Shown: one piece after another, positions 40,108-47,701 of the stretch
Numbering within the stretch: the first letter of the stretch is position 1
How the letters are laid out: each line of letters opens with the position of its first letter
Source: Bacteroides neonati
Lineage (GTDB): Bacteria; Bacteroidota; Bacteroidia; Bacteroidales; Bacteroidaceae
Direction: 5' to 3'
DNA length: 64,000 nucleotides
NCBI RefSeq assembly: GCF_000499785.1
Contig: NZ_HG726025.1
Location: 186,001-250,000, forward strand
The notes under the pieces: generated by a model
What the model saw: the letters and a program-made list of their open reading frames with translations, nothing else
Told to the model about the DNA's origin: nothing
Database searches by the model: none
Program-made: the position numbers and the translations under genes

Positions 40108-40939
40108 ACTTCACTGCTGCCCAGCGATTCTTCTCTTTTTGATGAACGAAGGTGAGTCCATTGCGTTCGGCTTCGGCGCGAATCACAGGCACATCGTCTA
40201 TATAAAACCCGCTCATATAGAGTTCGGAACCCGGTTGCATGCAAGCGATATAGTGCTTCATGTCGTTCACTAATATGTTACGGTTGATGTTGGCAATTAC
40301 TACATCAAACGGTCCTTTTCCTTGAAGGATGGAGGCATCGCCTTCTTTTACCTCGATATCGGTCAATCCGTTCAGCGCAATGTTTTCGATGGAGTTGCGC
40401 ACACACCATTCGTCAATATCAATAGCCAAACAAGGTGCTGCCCCACGCAGGCGAGCTAGAATGGCAAGGATAGACGTTCCACAACCCATGTCGAGCACCG
40501 ACTTGCCGTTGAGTGTTGTTTCAAGCAACTCGCCGATGATGAGGCTGGTCGTTTCGTGGTGTCCGGTACCGAAGGCCATCTGAGGATTGATCACAATGTC
40601 ATACTCCACCTGTGGCACATCGTGGTGAAAGGTGCTGTGAATAACACAGCGGTCGCCAATGATGATGGGCTGGAAGAAATTCTTTTCCCACTCCTCGTTC
40701 CAATCCTTATCCTCCGCTTCTACGTAAGAGTAAGTGATGTCTGTGTCGGGTATCGGGAATTCGGCAATGGCTTCCTTAATGGCTGATTCATCGCACAATG
40801 CTTGCTGTATGTAGGCAGTCAGCCCGTTGTCGGTTGTCACAAAACTTTCAAAACCGGCTTCGCCCAATACGGCTGCCAGCACGTCGCTCACTGTTTCCGA
40901 ACAAGGACGGGTGCTAAATGTAAATTCGAAATACTTCAT
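40097..40939 (-). CDS. prmA: ribosomal protein L11 methyltransferase
   Basis: A 280-residue AdoMet-dependent methyltransferase that trimethylates ribosomal protein L11. The AdoMet motif I is VLDMGCGTSILAILA (about 150). Upstream is the PrmA-typical NPQMAFGTGHHETT region, and NINRNIL (motif IV, 'NPP'-like) is near 215. The N-terminal L11-recognition domain (about 1-95) is shorter than in E. coli, which is usual for the Bacteroidetes form. Modification is not essential in tested bacteria. The promoter box lies at 40959-40966. Confidence 0.93.
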   Translation of the reverse strand: MKYFEFTFSTRPCSETVSDVLAAVLGEAGFESFVTTDNGLTAYIQQALCDESAIKEAIAEFPIPDTDITYSYVEAEDKDWNEEWEKNFFQPIIIGDRCVIHSTFHHDVPQVEYDIVINPQMAFGTGHHETTSLIIGELLETTLNGKSVLDMGCGTSILAILARLRGAAPCLAIDIDEWCVRNSIENIALNGLTDIEVKEGDASILQGKGPFDVVIANINRNILVNDMKHYIACMQPGSELYMSGFYIDDVPVIRAEAERNGLTFVHQKEKNRWAAVKFTL

Positions 40940-40958
40940 TCAATTTATCTTTTATTTG

Positions 40959-40966
40959 CAAAGGTA
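40959..40966 (-). promoter_or_regulatory. -7 box of prmA
   Basis: CAAAGGTA (TACCTTTG on the minus strand) is 20 bases before the prmA start at 40939. Confidence 0.55.
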
Positions 40967-41139
40967 TTACTTTCTTTCGAATAGAATATTTGAACCCATC
41001 GGCAAATGGCCTTATTAACACTTTTAACATGCATTCTTTCCTCACTATCCTCCCCGTTTCTCTAAGTATGCCCAACCGTTCAATAGAGTAGGCGTAGCGA
41101 AAATAATACGCTGTTTGATCATGTGCCGTTTCTTGTACA

Positions 41140-41180
41140 AAAAAGCTGGCGGCTTTTTCTGAAAAGGCCGCCAGCTTTTT
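41140..41180. terminator. strong hairpin in the prmA / exported-protein gap
   Basis: A perfect 14-bp stem (AAAAAGCTGGCGGC at 41140-41153 and its complement at 41167-41180), with a loop whose T and A runs can extend the pairing. A related GGCTTTTTT-containing stretch follows at 41195-41223. The gap between prmA and the next plus-strand gene has no gene to terminate here, so its purpose is open; it may insulate the two promoters. Confidence 0.6.
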
Positions 41181-41332
41181 AAATTTTCTCTCGGGCTTTT
41201 TTAAAAAGGCGACCGGCTTTTTTCGATTAATTCACGGGCTTTTAAAACATCGTCTCAATACCTTTTTATAGATGTATTTGTCGCACTATATACTTTGATC
41301 CGTGCTCATTTTATTGGTAAATCAACGTTATT

Positions 41333-41368
41333 AGGGAAATCCCTATAATAGTTTGGGGAAAATCTCCC
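41333..41368. promoter_or_regulatory. two spaced GGGAAA-type direct repeats upstream of the exported-protein gene
   Basis: AGGGAAATCCCT at 41333-41344 (a palindrome) and GGGGAAAATCTCCC at 41355-41368 (near-palindrome), both followed by TAATAG-like sequence, lie 22 bases apart, i.e. about two helical turns. They stand immediately upstream of the -7 box at 41390-41397. This arrangement suits a pair of operator sites for a dimeric regulator. Confidence 0.45.
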
Positions 41369-41389
41369 TTTAATAGTAAACACCTTGAT

Positions 41390-41397
41390 TATCTTTG
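41390..41397 (+). promoter_or_regulatory. -7 box of the WG/RS-rich protein gene
   Basis: TATCTTTG, an exact match, ends 42 bases before the ATG at 41440. No TTTG is present at the -33 position, which is consistent with dependence on an activator binding the repeats at 41333-41368. Confidence 0.55.
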
Positions 41398-41439
41398 TAT
41401 CGTGAATAAAAAGAGTAAAAACCAATAAACCACAGAAAT

Positions 41440-42714
41440 ATGAAAAAGATTGTTTTTTTATCGCTGTTTGCCTTGGCTCTTCCACTGGTGGGGATGATGG
41501 CACAAAGCAATGATGACGACCTTTACTTCATTCCTTCGAAAGAGAAAGCAGCACCTGCACCGGTGAAGCGAGCTCCTGCGAAGCGAGAGGTAACTACTAA
41601 TATTTATACATCGCCCGGTACTACGGTCGTTGTGCAAGACCGCAAAGGAAAGACGCGTGATATAGACGAATACAACCGCCGTTACGAGGCTCGCGACAAT
41701 GAGTTTGTCATGGAAGATGATACACTGTTTGTTCAAGAAAAAGCCCGTCCGGATTTGGATGGCGAATGGGTGAACGGTGAGTTCAACGGTTCGCGTGAAG
41801 ATTATGAATATGCCGAACGCATCATTCGTTTCCGTAATCCGCGTTACGCCATTAGCATCAGCAGCCCGCTCTATTGGGATGTTGTTTATGGCAGCAACTC
41901 GTGGGACTGGAATGTGTACAGCGATGGGTTATATGCATACGCTTTCCCTACTTTCAGCAATCGCCTTTGGTGGGATTGGCGCTTCAACTCTTACGGTTCT
42001 AGCTGGGGCTTCGGCTTTGGTTCTCCTTATTATGCCGGCAGCTATTGGGGCGGCTGGTATGGCGGCTACTGGGGTGGCGGCTGGGGTGGCTATTGGGGAC
42101 ATCACCACCACGGATATTATCCCGGATGGGGTGGCGGCGGTCACTATCCAAGTTGGGGTGGTGGAAGCTGGGACAGCAACCGGGTGTATACCAATCGTCG
42201 CTCGTCGGGCAGATCAGAATACAGTAACGGTATTAGAAGGCAAGAGGGAAGTTCGATTAGAGGCGAAGGCTCATCGACCAGACGAGTTGTTGGAACACGT
42301 ACGTCGACAGGTACACGCTCGTATGATCGCAGCAACTCTATCCGTGTAGAAGGTAATCGTCAAGGCGTAAGTAGCGGTAGAGATGCCTCGACTCGTCGGA
42401 GCACCTATACGCGCCCAAGTAGTACACGTAGTTCTGCCGGTGAAGGTGTACGCCGAGAGATGGTTCGTAGTAGCTCTGAATCTACCCGCAGCTATAATCG
42501 TGGAAGCTCTACATCAATGCCTTCACGTAGTTCTTCTACAGAAAGTACACGTCGATCTTATGACAATAGCTCAAATAGCCGTAGCTATACTCCAAGTAGC
42601 GGTAGTAGCTCTCGTTCGAGCAGCAGCTATTCCGGTGGAGGTGGTAGTTCATCGCGCTCTAGCAGTGGTGGTGGCGGATCAAGCAGAAGTAGTAGTGGCA
42701 GTAGCCGAAGATAG
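41440..42714 (+). CDS. exported WG- and RS-rich low-complexity protein
   Basis: A 424-residue protein with a signal peptide (residues 1-21, FALALPLVGMMAQ). Residues 22-150 form an acidic-to-mixed region. Residues about 175-250 are Trp/Gly/Tyr-rich (SYWGGWYGGYWGGGWGGYWG, then a His run). The last 170 residues are Ser/Arg/Gly-rich with RSSS-type repeats and end in GGGGSSRSSSGSSRR. The tail resembles disordered, possibly glycan- or nucleic-acid-interacting regions. The family is not named but such proteins occur in other Bacteroides. Composition is extreme and codon-level repeats are visible, so length may vary between strains. Confidence 0.72.
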   Translation: MKKIVFLSLFALALPLVGMMAQSNDDDLYFIPSKEKAAPAPVKRAPAKREVTTNIYTSPGTTVVVQDRKGKTRDIDEYNRRYEARDNEFVMEDDTLFVQEKARPDLDGEWVNGEFNGSREDYEYAERIIRFRNPRYAISISSPLYWDVVYGSNSWDWNVYSDGLYAYAFPTFSNRLWWDWRFNSYGSSWGFGFGSPYYAGSYWGGWYGGYWGGGWGGYWGHHHHGYYPGWGGGGHYPSWGGGSWDSNRVYTNRRSSGRSEYSNGIRRQEGSSIRGEGSSTRRVVGTRTSTGTRSYDRSNSIRVEGNRQGVSSGRDASTRRSTYTRPSSTRSSAGEGVRREMVRSSSESTRSYNRGSSTSMPSRSSSTESTRRSYDNSSNSRSYTPSSGSSSRSSSSYSGGGGSSSRSSSGGGGSSRSSSGSSRR

Positions 42715-42748
42715 GTTGAGTATACACTTTAAAACAGAGTAGTAAACA

Positions 42749-44401
42749 ATGAAAAAAATAATGACTTTAACGGCATTCTCTTTGCTTATTGCAGCGGGAG
42801 TAAGTGCACAAACAGTGTACGATGCCGCTAATATAACAAGTAAAGATTTAAACGGAACAGCTCGTTTTGTAGGTATGGGTGGTGCTATGGGTGCTCTTGG
42901 TGGTGATATATCGACTATCGGATCAAACCCCGCAGGTATCGGTATTTATCGAAGCAACGATATAATGACTACATTTGGCTTATCGGCCTATGGTACAGAA
43001 AGTGTCTTTTCCGGAAATAAATTCAATTCGGATAAAATGCGCGGCTCGTTTGATAATATTGGAGTTGTCTTTTCTAGTAAAATAGGTAACCAAACCTCAT
43101 TGCGTTATGTTAACTTTGGTTTTAACTACAAACGTGCCAAGTCTTTTAATCGCAATATGGAGATGGGGGGGAATATAGGAGCTTATTCCCAATCGTTTCA
43201 AATGGCTGCTCAGGCCGATGGAATAGATAAGCCTATGTGGGATAATGGAAATCGATACACCAATCGAGACATTGGTTGGTTGTCTGCACTAGGATATGAT
43301 GGATATTTGATTAATCCTCAGATTACTACAGATAAAACAGATTTTCCTTATTTGGATAAAGATGGTAAGCCGATACTTGATAAGGATGGTAACCCTCAAT
43401 ACGTAAATTACAAATTCTATCAAAGCATAGCTGGTAATAATACTGATCTTAATTATCGTTCCGAGGAGCGTGGAGGTATCGATCAGTACGATTTTAATAT
43501 TTCCTTTAATCTGAATGATCGTGTCTATTTGGGAGCAACCGTAGGAGCGTATTCTGTAAATTATAATAAATACACCTATCATAAAGAAATGTTTGGCGAT
43601 GATCAAGGTTATAACTTACAGAGTTGGAATAAGATCAATGGCTCTGGATTTGATATTAAGTTGGGAATGATTATACGCCCGTTCGAGTTCTCTCCACTTC
43701 GTATTGGTTTGGCTGTACATACTCCTACGTTTTATAGTCTTGAATTGGCTACAAATGCTCGTATAGAAACCGATGTTTGGGACCAGGAAGCAGGTAAGAT
43801 ATTGCCTCATGATATAGATACGTATAAAGAATTAAATAATAAAGATATGATTCGCGAGTTCAATCTTCGCACTCCTTGGACTTATAATGTAAGTTTGGGA
43901 TATACCGTAGGTAAAAGTTTGGCCTTAGGTGCGGAATATGAATATCAGAATTATTCAAAATCGAAGTTTCTTGACCCACAGGGGTATGCAGGTGCTTTTG
44001 AATATGAGAATAGCACCATGCCTATGCTTAAGGGGGTGAACACATTCCGTATCGGAGCAGAGTACAAAGTGATTCCTCAATTTGCTTTACGCGCTGGTTA
44101 TAACCACAGTTCGGCTGCATTTCATAGCAATGCGTTTAAGGATTTGCCAATAAACTCTATTCAGACTGATACTGATTTTGCTAATTCGCAATCTAAAAAC
44201 AACTACACGTTGGGTGTTGGCTATCGTGGTTCTCTATTTTATGCAGACCTTGCATATAAGTACGCTACGTACAAAGAAGAATTCTTCCCATTTGTCAATA
44301 CCTATGCTGATAATAATCAGACTGTAGTAGAAACTCCTAATGCTACGATTGTAACCAATACCCGCAGTCAAGTACTCCTTACATTGGGTATACGCTTCTA
44401 A
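42749..44401 (+). CDS. FadL/OMPP1-like outer membrane transport protein
   Basis: A 550-residue protein with a signal peptide (residues 1-20). The N-terminal plug of FadL-type channels is visible: RFVGMGGAMGALGGDISTIG followed by SNPAGIGIYRSND. The rest is made of alternating amphipathic strands typical of a 14-strand barrel, ending SQVLLTLGIRF with a terminal Phe. FadL-type proteins pass hydrophobic compounds across the outer membrane; similar Bacteroides genes are called hemin receptor without proof. It follows the WG/RS-rich gene by 34 bases and probably shares its transcript. A strong terminator follows. Confidence 0.85.
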   Translation: MKKIMTLTAFSLLIAAGVSAQTVYDAANITSKDLNGTARFVGMGGAMGALGGDISTIGSNPAGIGIYRSNDIMTTFGLSAYGTESVFSGNKFNSDKMRGSFDNIGVVFSSKIGNQTSLRYVNFGFNYKRAKSFNRNMEMGGNIGAYSQSFQMAAQADGIDKPMWDNGNRYTNRDIGWLSALGYDGYLINPQITTDKTDFPYLDKDGKPILDKDGNPQYVNYKFYQSIAGNNTDLNYRSEERGGIDQYDFNISFNLNDRVYLGATVGAYSVNYNKYTYHKEMFGDDQGYNLQSWNKINGSGFDIKLGMIIRPFEFSPLRIGLAVHTPTFYSLELATNARIETDVWDQEAGKILPHDIDTYKELNNKDMIREFNLRTPWTYNVSLGYTVGKSLALGAEYEYQNYSKSKFLDPQGYAGAFEYENSTMPMLKGVNTFRIGAEYKVIPQFALRAGYNHSSAAFHSNAFKDLPINSIQTDTDFANSQSKNNYTLGVGYRGSLFYADLAYKYATYKEEFFPFVNTYADNNQTVVETPNATIVTNTRSQVLLTLGIRF

Positions 44402-44443
44402 GAAAAAACAATTGCAACAATAACTTTCACTGTGTCGAAAAGA

Positions 44444-44478
44444 AATCCCCGAAGTGCGTTTAAGGTGCTCCGGGGATT
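44444..44478 (+). terminator. terminator after the FadL-like gene
   Basis: AATCCCCG (44444-44451) pairs with CGGGGATT (44471-44478), and the inner bases extend the stem with G-U pairs. A short T run follows. It lies 43 bases after the stop and about 30 before the convergent deaminase stop, so it could serve both. Confidence 0.75.
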
Positions 44479-44509
44479 CTTGATATGATAGCAGTTCGTT
44501 TACCACATT

Positions 44510-44977
44510 TCAATATACTACTTTATCCGTTTTCTGGCTCCATGCTTCGAAGGCTTTCAGTGCCTCTTTATGTAGCAATATCTCCGACGGTAGCTTTCTG
44601 TCAGCAGGTTTCAGCTCGAGTTCGTCGTATATAAAAGAGTCGTCGAAACCTATGTTTTTAGCATCGGTCTTGTTATTACCATAATACATTTTGTCCAAAC
44701 GTGCCCAATAGATGGCGCCTAGGCACATGGGGCAGGGTTCGCACGAAGTATATATTTCGTAACCACTCAGGTCGAATGTTCCCAATTGCGAAGTCGCAGC
44801 ACGGATGGCACTCACCTCGGCATGAGCCGTAGGGTCGCACAATGCAGTTACACGATTCACACCTGTAGCAATAATCTCCCCGTCTTTGGCTATCACAGCT
44901 CCAAAGGGGCCTCCGCCATTGGCTACGTTCTCTTTGGAAAGCTCAATGGCTTTCCGCATCAATTCTTCCTTAGTCAT
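44510..44977 (-). CDS. nucleoside deaminase (guanine/tRNA-adenosine deaminase-like)
   Basis: A 155-residue zinc enzyme of the cytidine-deaminase superfamily. Zinc site: HAEVSAIRAA (His plus the catalytic Glu) and CEPCPMCLGAIYWAR (two Cys). The sequence between is closest to the guanine deaminase (GuaD) branch: GGGPFGAVIAKDGEIIATG, DPTAHAEV, and a C-terminal DDSFIYDELEL. TadA, by contrast, edits tRNA adenosine 34. Guanine to xanthine conversion is the likely activity. A -7 box lies at 45005-45012, back-to-back with the sigma gene promoter. Confidence 0.88.
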   Translation of the reverse strand: MTKEELMRKAIELSKENVANGGGPFGAVIAKDGEIIATGVNRVTALCDPTAHAEVSAIRAATSQLGTFDLSGYEIYTSCEPCPMCLGAIYWARLDKMYYGNNKTDAKNIGFDDSFIYDELELKPADRKLPSEILLHKEALKAFEAWSQKTDKVVY

Positions 44978-45004
44978 TTTTATATTTGTTTTTTATTCCG
45001 ATGA

Positions 45005-45012
45005 CAAAGATA
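45005..45012 (-). promoter_or_regulatory. -7 box of the deaminase gene
   Basis: CAAAGATA (TATCTTTG on the minus strand) lies 28 bases before the deaminase start at 44977. Confidence 0.55.
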
Positions 45013-45056
45013 ATCATTCGTTGATATTCGGGCAACCAACTAACGTTTAAAATGCT

Positions 45057-45064
45057 TATCTTTG
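45057..45064 (+). promoter_or_regulatory. -7 box of the PUL sigma factor gene
   Basis: TATCTTTG, an exact match, ends 25 bases before the ATG at 45089. It indicates expression from the primary sigma factor. Confidence 0.55.
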
Positions 45065-45088
45065 AGCACGAATGAAAGGTAAGCATTG

Positions 45089-45721
45089 ATGAAGAAAGCA
45101 AAAGTATACGATACGGAGAAAGAGCTTTGGCTGGCATTTCGGGAAGGAGATCGAAATGCTTTCGCCCAATTGTTCGAATCTTATTCGGATGCGATGTATG
45201 CTTACGGAAGAAAAATAACTGCCGATACCGAATTGGTTAAAGATACGATTCAGGATGTATTTGTGAAACTGTATCATAACCGCAGAAATTTGGGTGAAAC
45301 TCAATCGCTGAAAGGCTATCTGCTTGTAGCGTTGAAGCGTACGTTGATAAATCATTTTAATGCTTCGTCGCCCGTTCTACTCTCCATGGACGAGATGAAC
45401 GCAGGAGCGTATGCAGATAACCGGCCATTTGAAATAGAACTTTCGGTTCAGGCTGTTTGCGAAAGCGAAGAGATTGATGCTGAAGAAGAAAACCGCCGGA
45501 AGTTGGCTGCTGTTTTGCAAGAACTAACCCCTCGTCAACGCGAAGCCATCTACCTTTATTATATACAAGAAATCCCGCTGATTGAAATTCCCGATATGTT
45601 GGGAATGAATTATCAATCAACGAGAAATCTATTGCATCGTGCTATGTCAAAGCTACGTCAGTGTATTACTTCTTCTTCACTGAGTATGTCTGCTTTTTTA
45701 CTCCAATACCTTTCAACGTAA
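45089..45721 (+). CDS. ECF RNA polymerase sigma factor
   Basis: A 210-residue ECF sigma factor from ATG 45089 (a TTG one codon earlier is not needed). Region 2 is visible (AFAQLFESYSDAMYAYGRK, then DTIQDVFVKLYHNR) and region 4 (ELTPRQREAIYLYYIQEIPL, then the HTH MNYQSTRNLLHRAMSKLR). It is the kind of sigma factor that in Bacteroidetes pairs with a FecR anti-sigma factor. Here the only nearby FecR is 9 kb away at the other end of the adjacent PUL, facing the opposite way. Its 3' end overlaps the convergent GH65 gene by 56 bases. Confidence 0.9.
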   Translation: MKKAKVYDTEKELWLAFREGDRNAFAQLFESYSDAMYAYGRKITADTELVKDTIQDVFVKLYHNRRNLGETQSLKGYLLVALKRTLINHFNASSPVLLSMDEMNAGAYADNRPFEIELSVQAVCESEEIDAEEENRRKLAAVLQELTPRQREAIYLYYIQEIPLIEIPDMLGMNYQSTRNLLHRAMSKLRQCITSSSLSMSAFLLQYLST

Positions 45722-47696
45722 GGCTTTGCCAATGAGGCGGAAGGATTCCTTGCTGCTGCACAACTCCCTTTTCTGTGAGGTGCAATCCTCCAAATCCCAT
45801 CATTACGGCTTGTAACACACCACCTGCTCCGGTAGCAAAATACGGATTGGTTCCTCCTTTGGTTTCGGCGATAACACGGAAGGGCGGATTGAGGTTGGGC
45901 AGATAAGCGTCTTGAAAGAAGTGCCATGCTTTATCTGCATTGCCTAAACGAGCGTATAGCAAGGAGAATATAGCTTGTGTCATGGCCGGTGTATCTTTCT
46001 CGGGCACTTTCACTTCATAATAGGCCAGATCCTTAGCTACCTGTTTAGGGTGAGTGATGAGACCAAGCGGATAGGCAAGCAGGTTAACGTCGGCTTGCTT
46101 AATGGTTTCGCCATTGTAGCTGCTGTGTTCGCGGGTTGTTCCGTCGGAGAACTGATGAATAACCAAAGAGGATGCCACCTTCTCCCAACGTTCATCTACA
46201 GGATAGTTCAATAGGCGAGCGGCTTGCGCTGCCGCCAGAAGGTTGATCTTTGCCACTCCGTTGGTGAAAGCGTCATCGTCTACATTCTCAGCCCATTCGT
46301 CGGCTGCAACTACATTGCGGATGTGACTTCTGCCAATGCTATCTGTTTCGATGCGGCTCAACCAGAACTCGGCAGTCGCTTCTATCAAGGGATAGCCTTC
46401 TTGTTGCAACCAGGTACGGTCTTGCGTCATACAGAAGTAGTTCCATGCAGCCAGTGCAACGCAACCTGATATGTGGTGTTCGAAGGTTCCTGCCAATGCC
46501 CATACAGGTGTCTCTTCGAAACCGCTGTCGGCACTTTCCCATGGAAACATGGCACCTCGGAAACCATGCTCGAAGGCATTCTTACGGGCTGCCTCCAGTC
46601 TGTCAATTCGATAACGAATAAGCGACTGCGCCAATTGAGGTTGTAGCATCAGCAAGGCGGGAAATATCCATGTATCTGCATCCCAGAAGATATGTCCGTT
46701 GTATCCCAGCCCCGATAGACCCATCGGAGAGATGGAAAGAGCCGATCCTTCGCGTACGAAGGAGTAGAGATGATAGATCATGCTATGTATGTCTTGCTGT
46801 GCCTGGGCGTCTCCTTCTATCTGGATATCGCTTTGCCATAACTCGTCCCACTGTTTGGTATGATTGGCAATGAGGCGATCGTATCCTTCGAGGCTGGCAA
46901 ATACGGTAAGGCGTTCGGCTTCGTTCATCGGATCGGGGTGATGGGCTGAGGTCAGTGTAGAGCCCACAATACAAAAGCGGTACGTTTCTCCTTTCTTCAA
47001 TTCGCGGTTGAACCGCATCGCATGGCTATTATTATTGGGTGTAGTATGAATGACTCGTGGCTCGTTGCCTGCTTTCTCGGGAAACAGAAAAGCCGAAGAA
47101 GCACAGATACGAAGTTTGCCTGTAGGGCTTTCGGCTTGAGTGGATAATAGCTTGATGGCAGCGTGGCGACGGTTTATTTCGTTGTAATACATCTGTCCGT
47201 CTCGAAAGGCATCGGGGGTTTCCAGTTGGTTGGCAGCCGACAGGTTGATGTCGGTGTGCGGTGTAACCTCAATGACTAGCAGTGCACAGTAGGGGAGCTG
47301 ACGCAGAGCCAGATAGGAATAGCTAACCGATGCCTTCTCTGCAAAATCGAAGCGAGAGGTATGCATGGCACGCTTCATGTCGAGCGTCTGGGTAAAGTTG
47401 GAGATATTCTCTTTGTTTATACTTTTGCCATCGATATACAGTGTCGTGTTAAGCATGTTAAAACCATTGAGGAAGTTACTGACCCGTCCTCGTCCGTACT
47501 TGTCGTAGCTGCCTGCCAGTATTATGTTATTAGTTCGTAGCGGATCGGCCGAAGAGACGATGCCGAGCATACCGTTGGCTACGGTTACTCCATAATACTG
47601 TTCGGGGTTAATGTTTGTGGCATTTATTTGCCAGGCATCCTGTGCCTGCATGGTGGCAGACAAGGCAATGAGTAGAAGAATGAAATACTGTTTCAT
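45666..47696 (-). CDS. glycoside hydrolase family 65 protein
   Basis: A 676-residue secreted protein from ATG 47696 with a signal peptide (YFILLLIALSATMQAQ). The (alpha/alpha)6 catalytic domain starts near 290: GHIFWDADTWIFPALLML and AFEHGFRGAMFPWESADSG precede the general-acid Glu in VVAADEWAENVDDDAFTNG (about 455). The WDADTW form and signal peptide favour a periplasmic hydrolase like the trehalase/glucosylgalactosyl-hydroxylysine glucosidase branch over cytoplasmic phosphorylases, though this is inference. It follows the GH13 gene by 5 bases and would split the alpha-glucosides released by it. An N-terminal extension of the frame overlaps GH13 and is rejected. Confidence 0.85.
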   Translation of the reverse strand: MKQYFILLLIALSATMQAQDAWQINATNINPEQYYGVTVANGMLGIVSSADPLRTNNIILAGSYDKYGRGRVSNFLNGFNMLNTTLYIDGKSINKENISNFTQTLDMKRAMHTSRFDFAEKASVSYSYLALRQLPYCALLVIEVTPHTDINLSAANQLETPDAFRDGQMYYNEINRRHAAIKLLSTQAESPTGKLRICASSAFLFPEKAGNEPRVIHTTPNNNSHAMRFNRELKKGETYRFCIVGSTLTSAHHPDPMNEAERLTVFASLEGYDRLIANHTKQWDELWQSDIQIEGDAQAQQDIHSMIYHLYSFVREGSALSISPMGLSGLGYNGHIFWDADTWIFPALLMLQPQLAQSLIRYRIDRLEAARKNAFEHGFRGAMFPWESADSGFEETPVWALAGTFEHHISGCVALAAWNYFCMTQDRTWLQQEGYPLIEATAEFWLSRIETDSIGRSHIRNVVAADEWAENVDDDAFTNGVAKINLLAAAQAARLLNYPVDERWEKVASSLVIHQFSDGTTREHSSYNGETIKQADVNLLAYPLGLITHPKQVAKDLAYYEVKVPEKDTPAMTQAIFSLLYARLGNADKAWHFFQDAYLPNLNPPFRVIAETKGGTNPYFATGAGGVLQAVMMGFGGLHLTEKGVVQQQGILPPHWQSLTLKGIGVKKQTYSVKKK

Positions 47697-47701
47697 GATA
47701 T

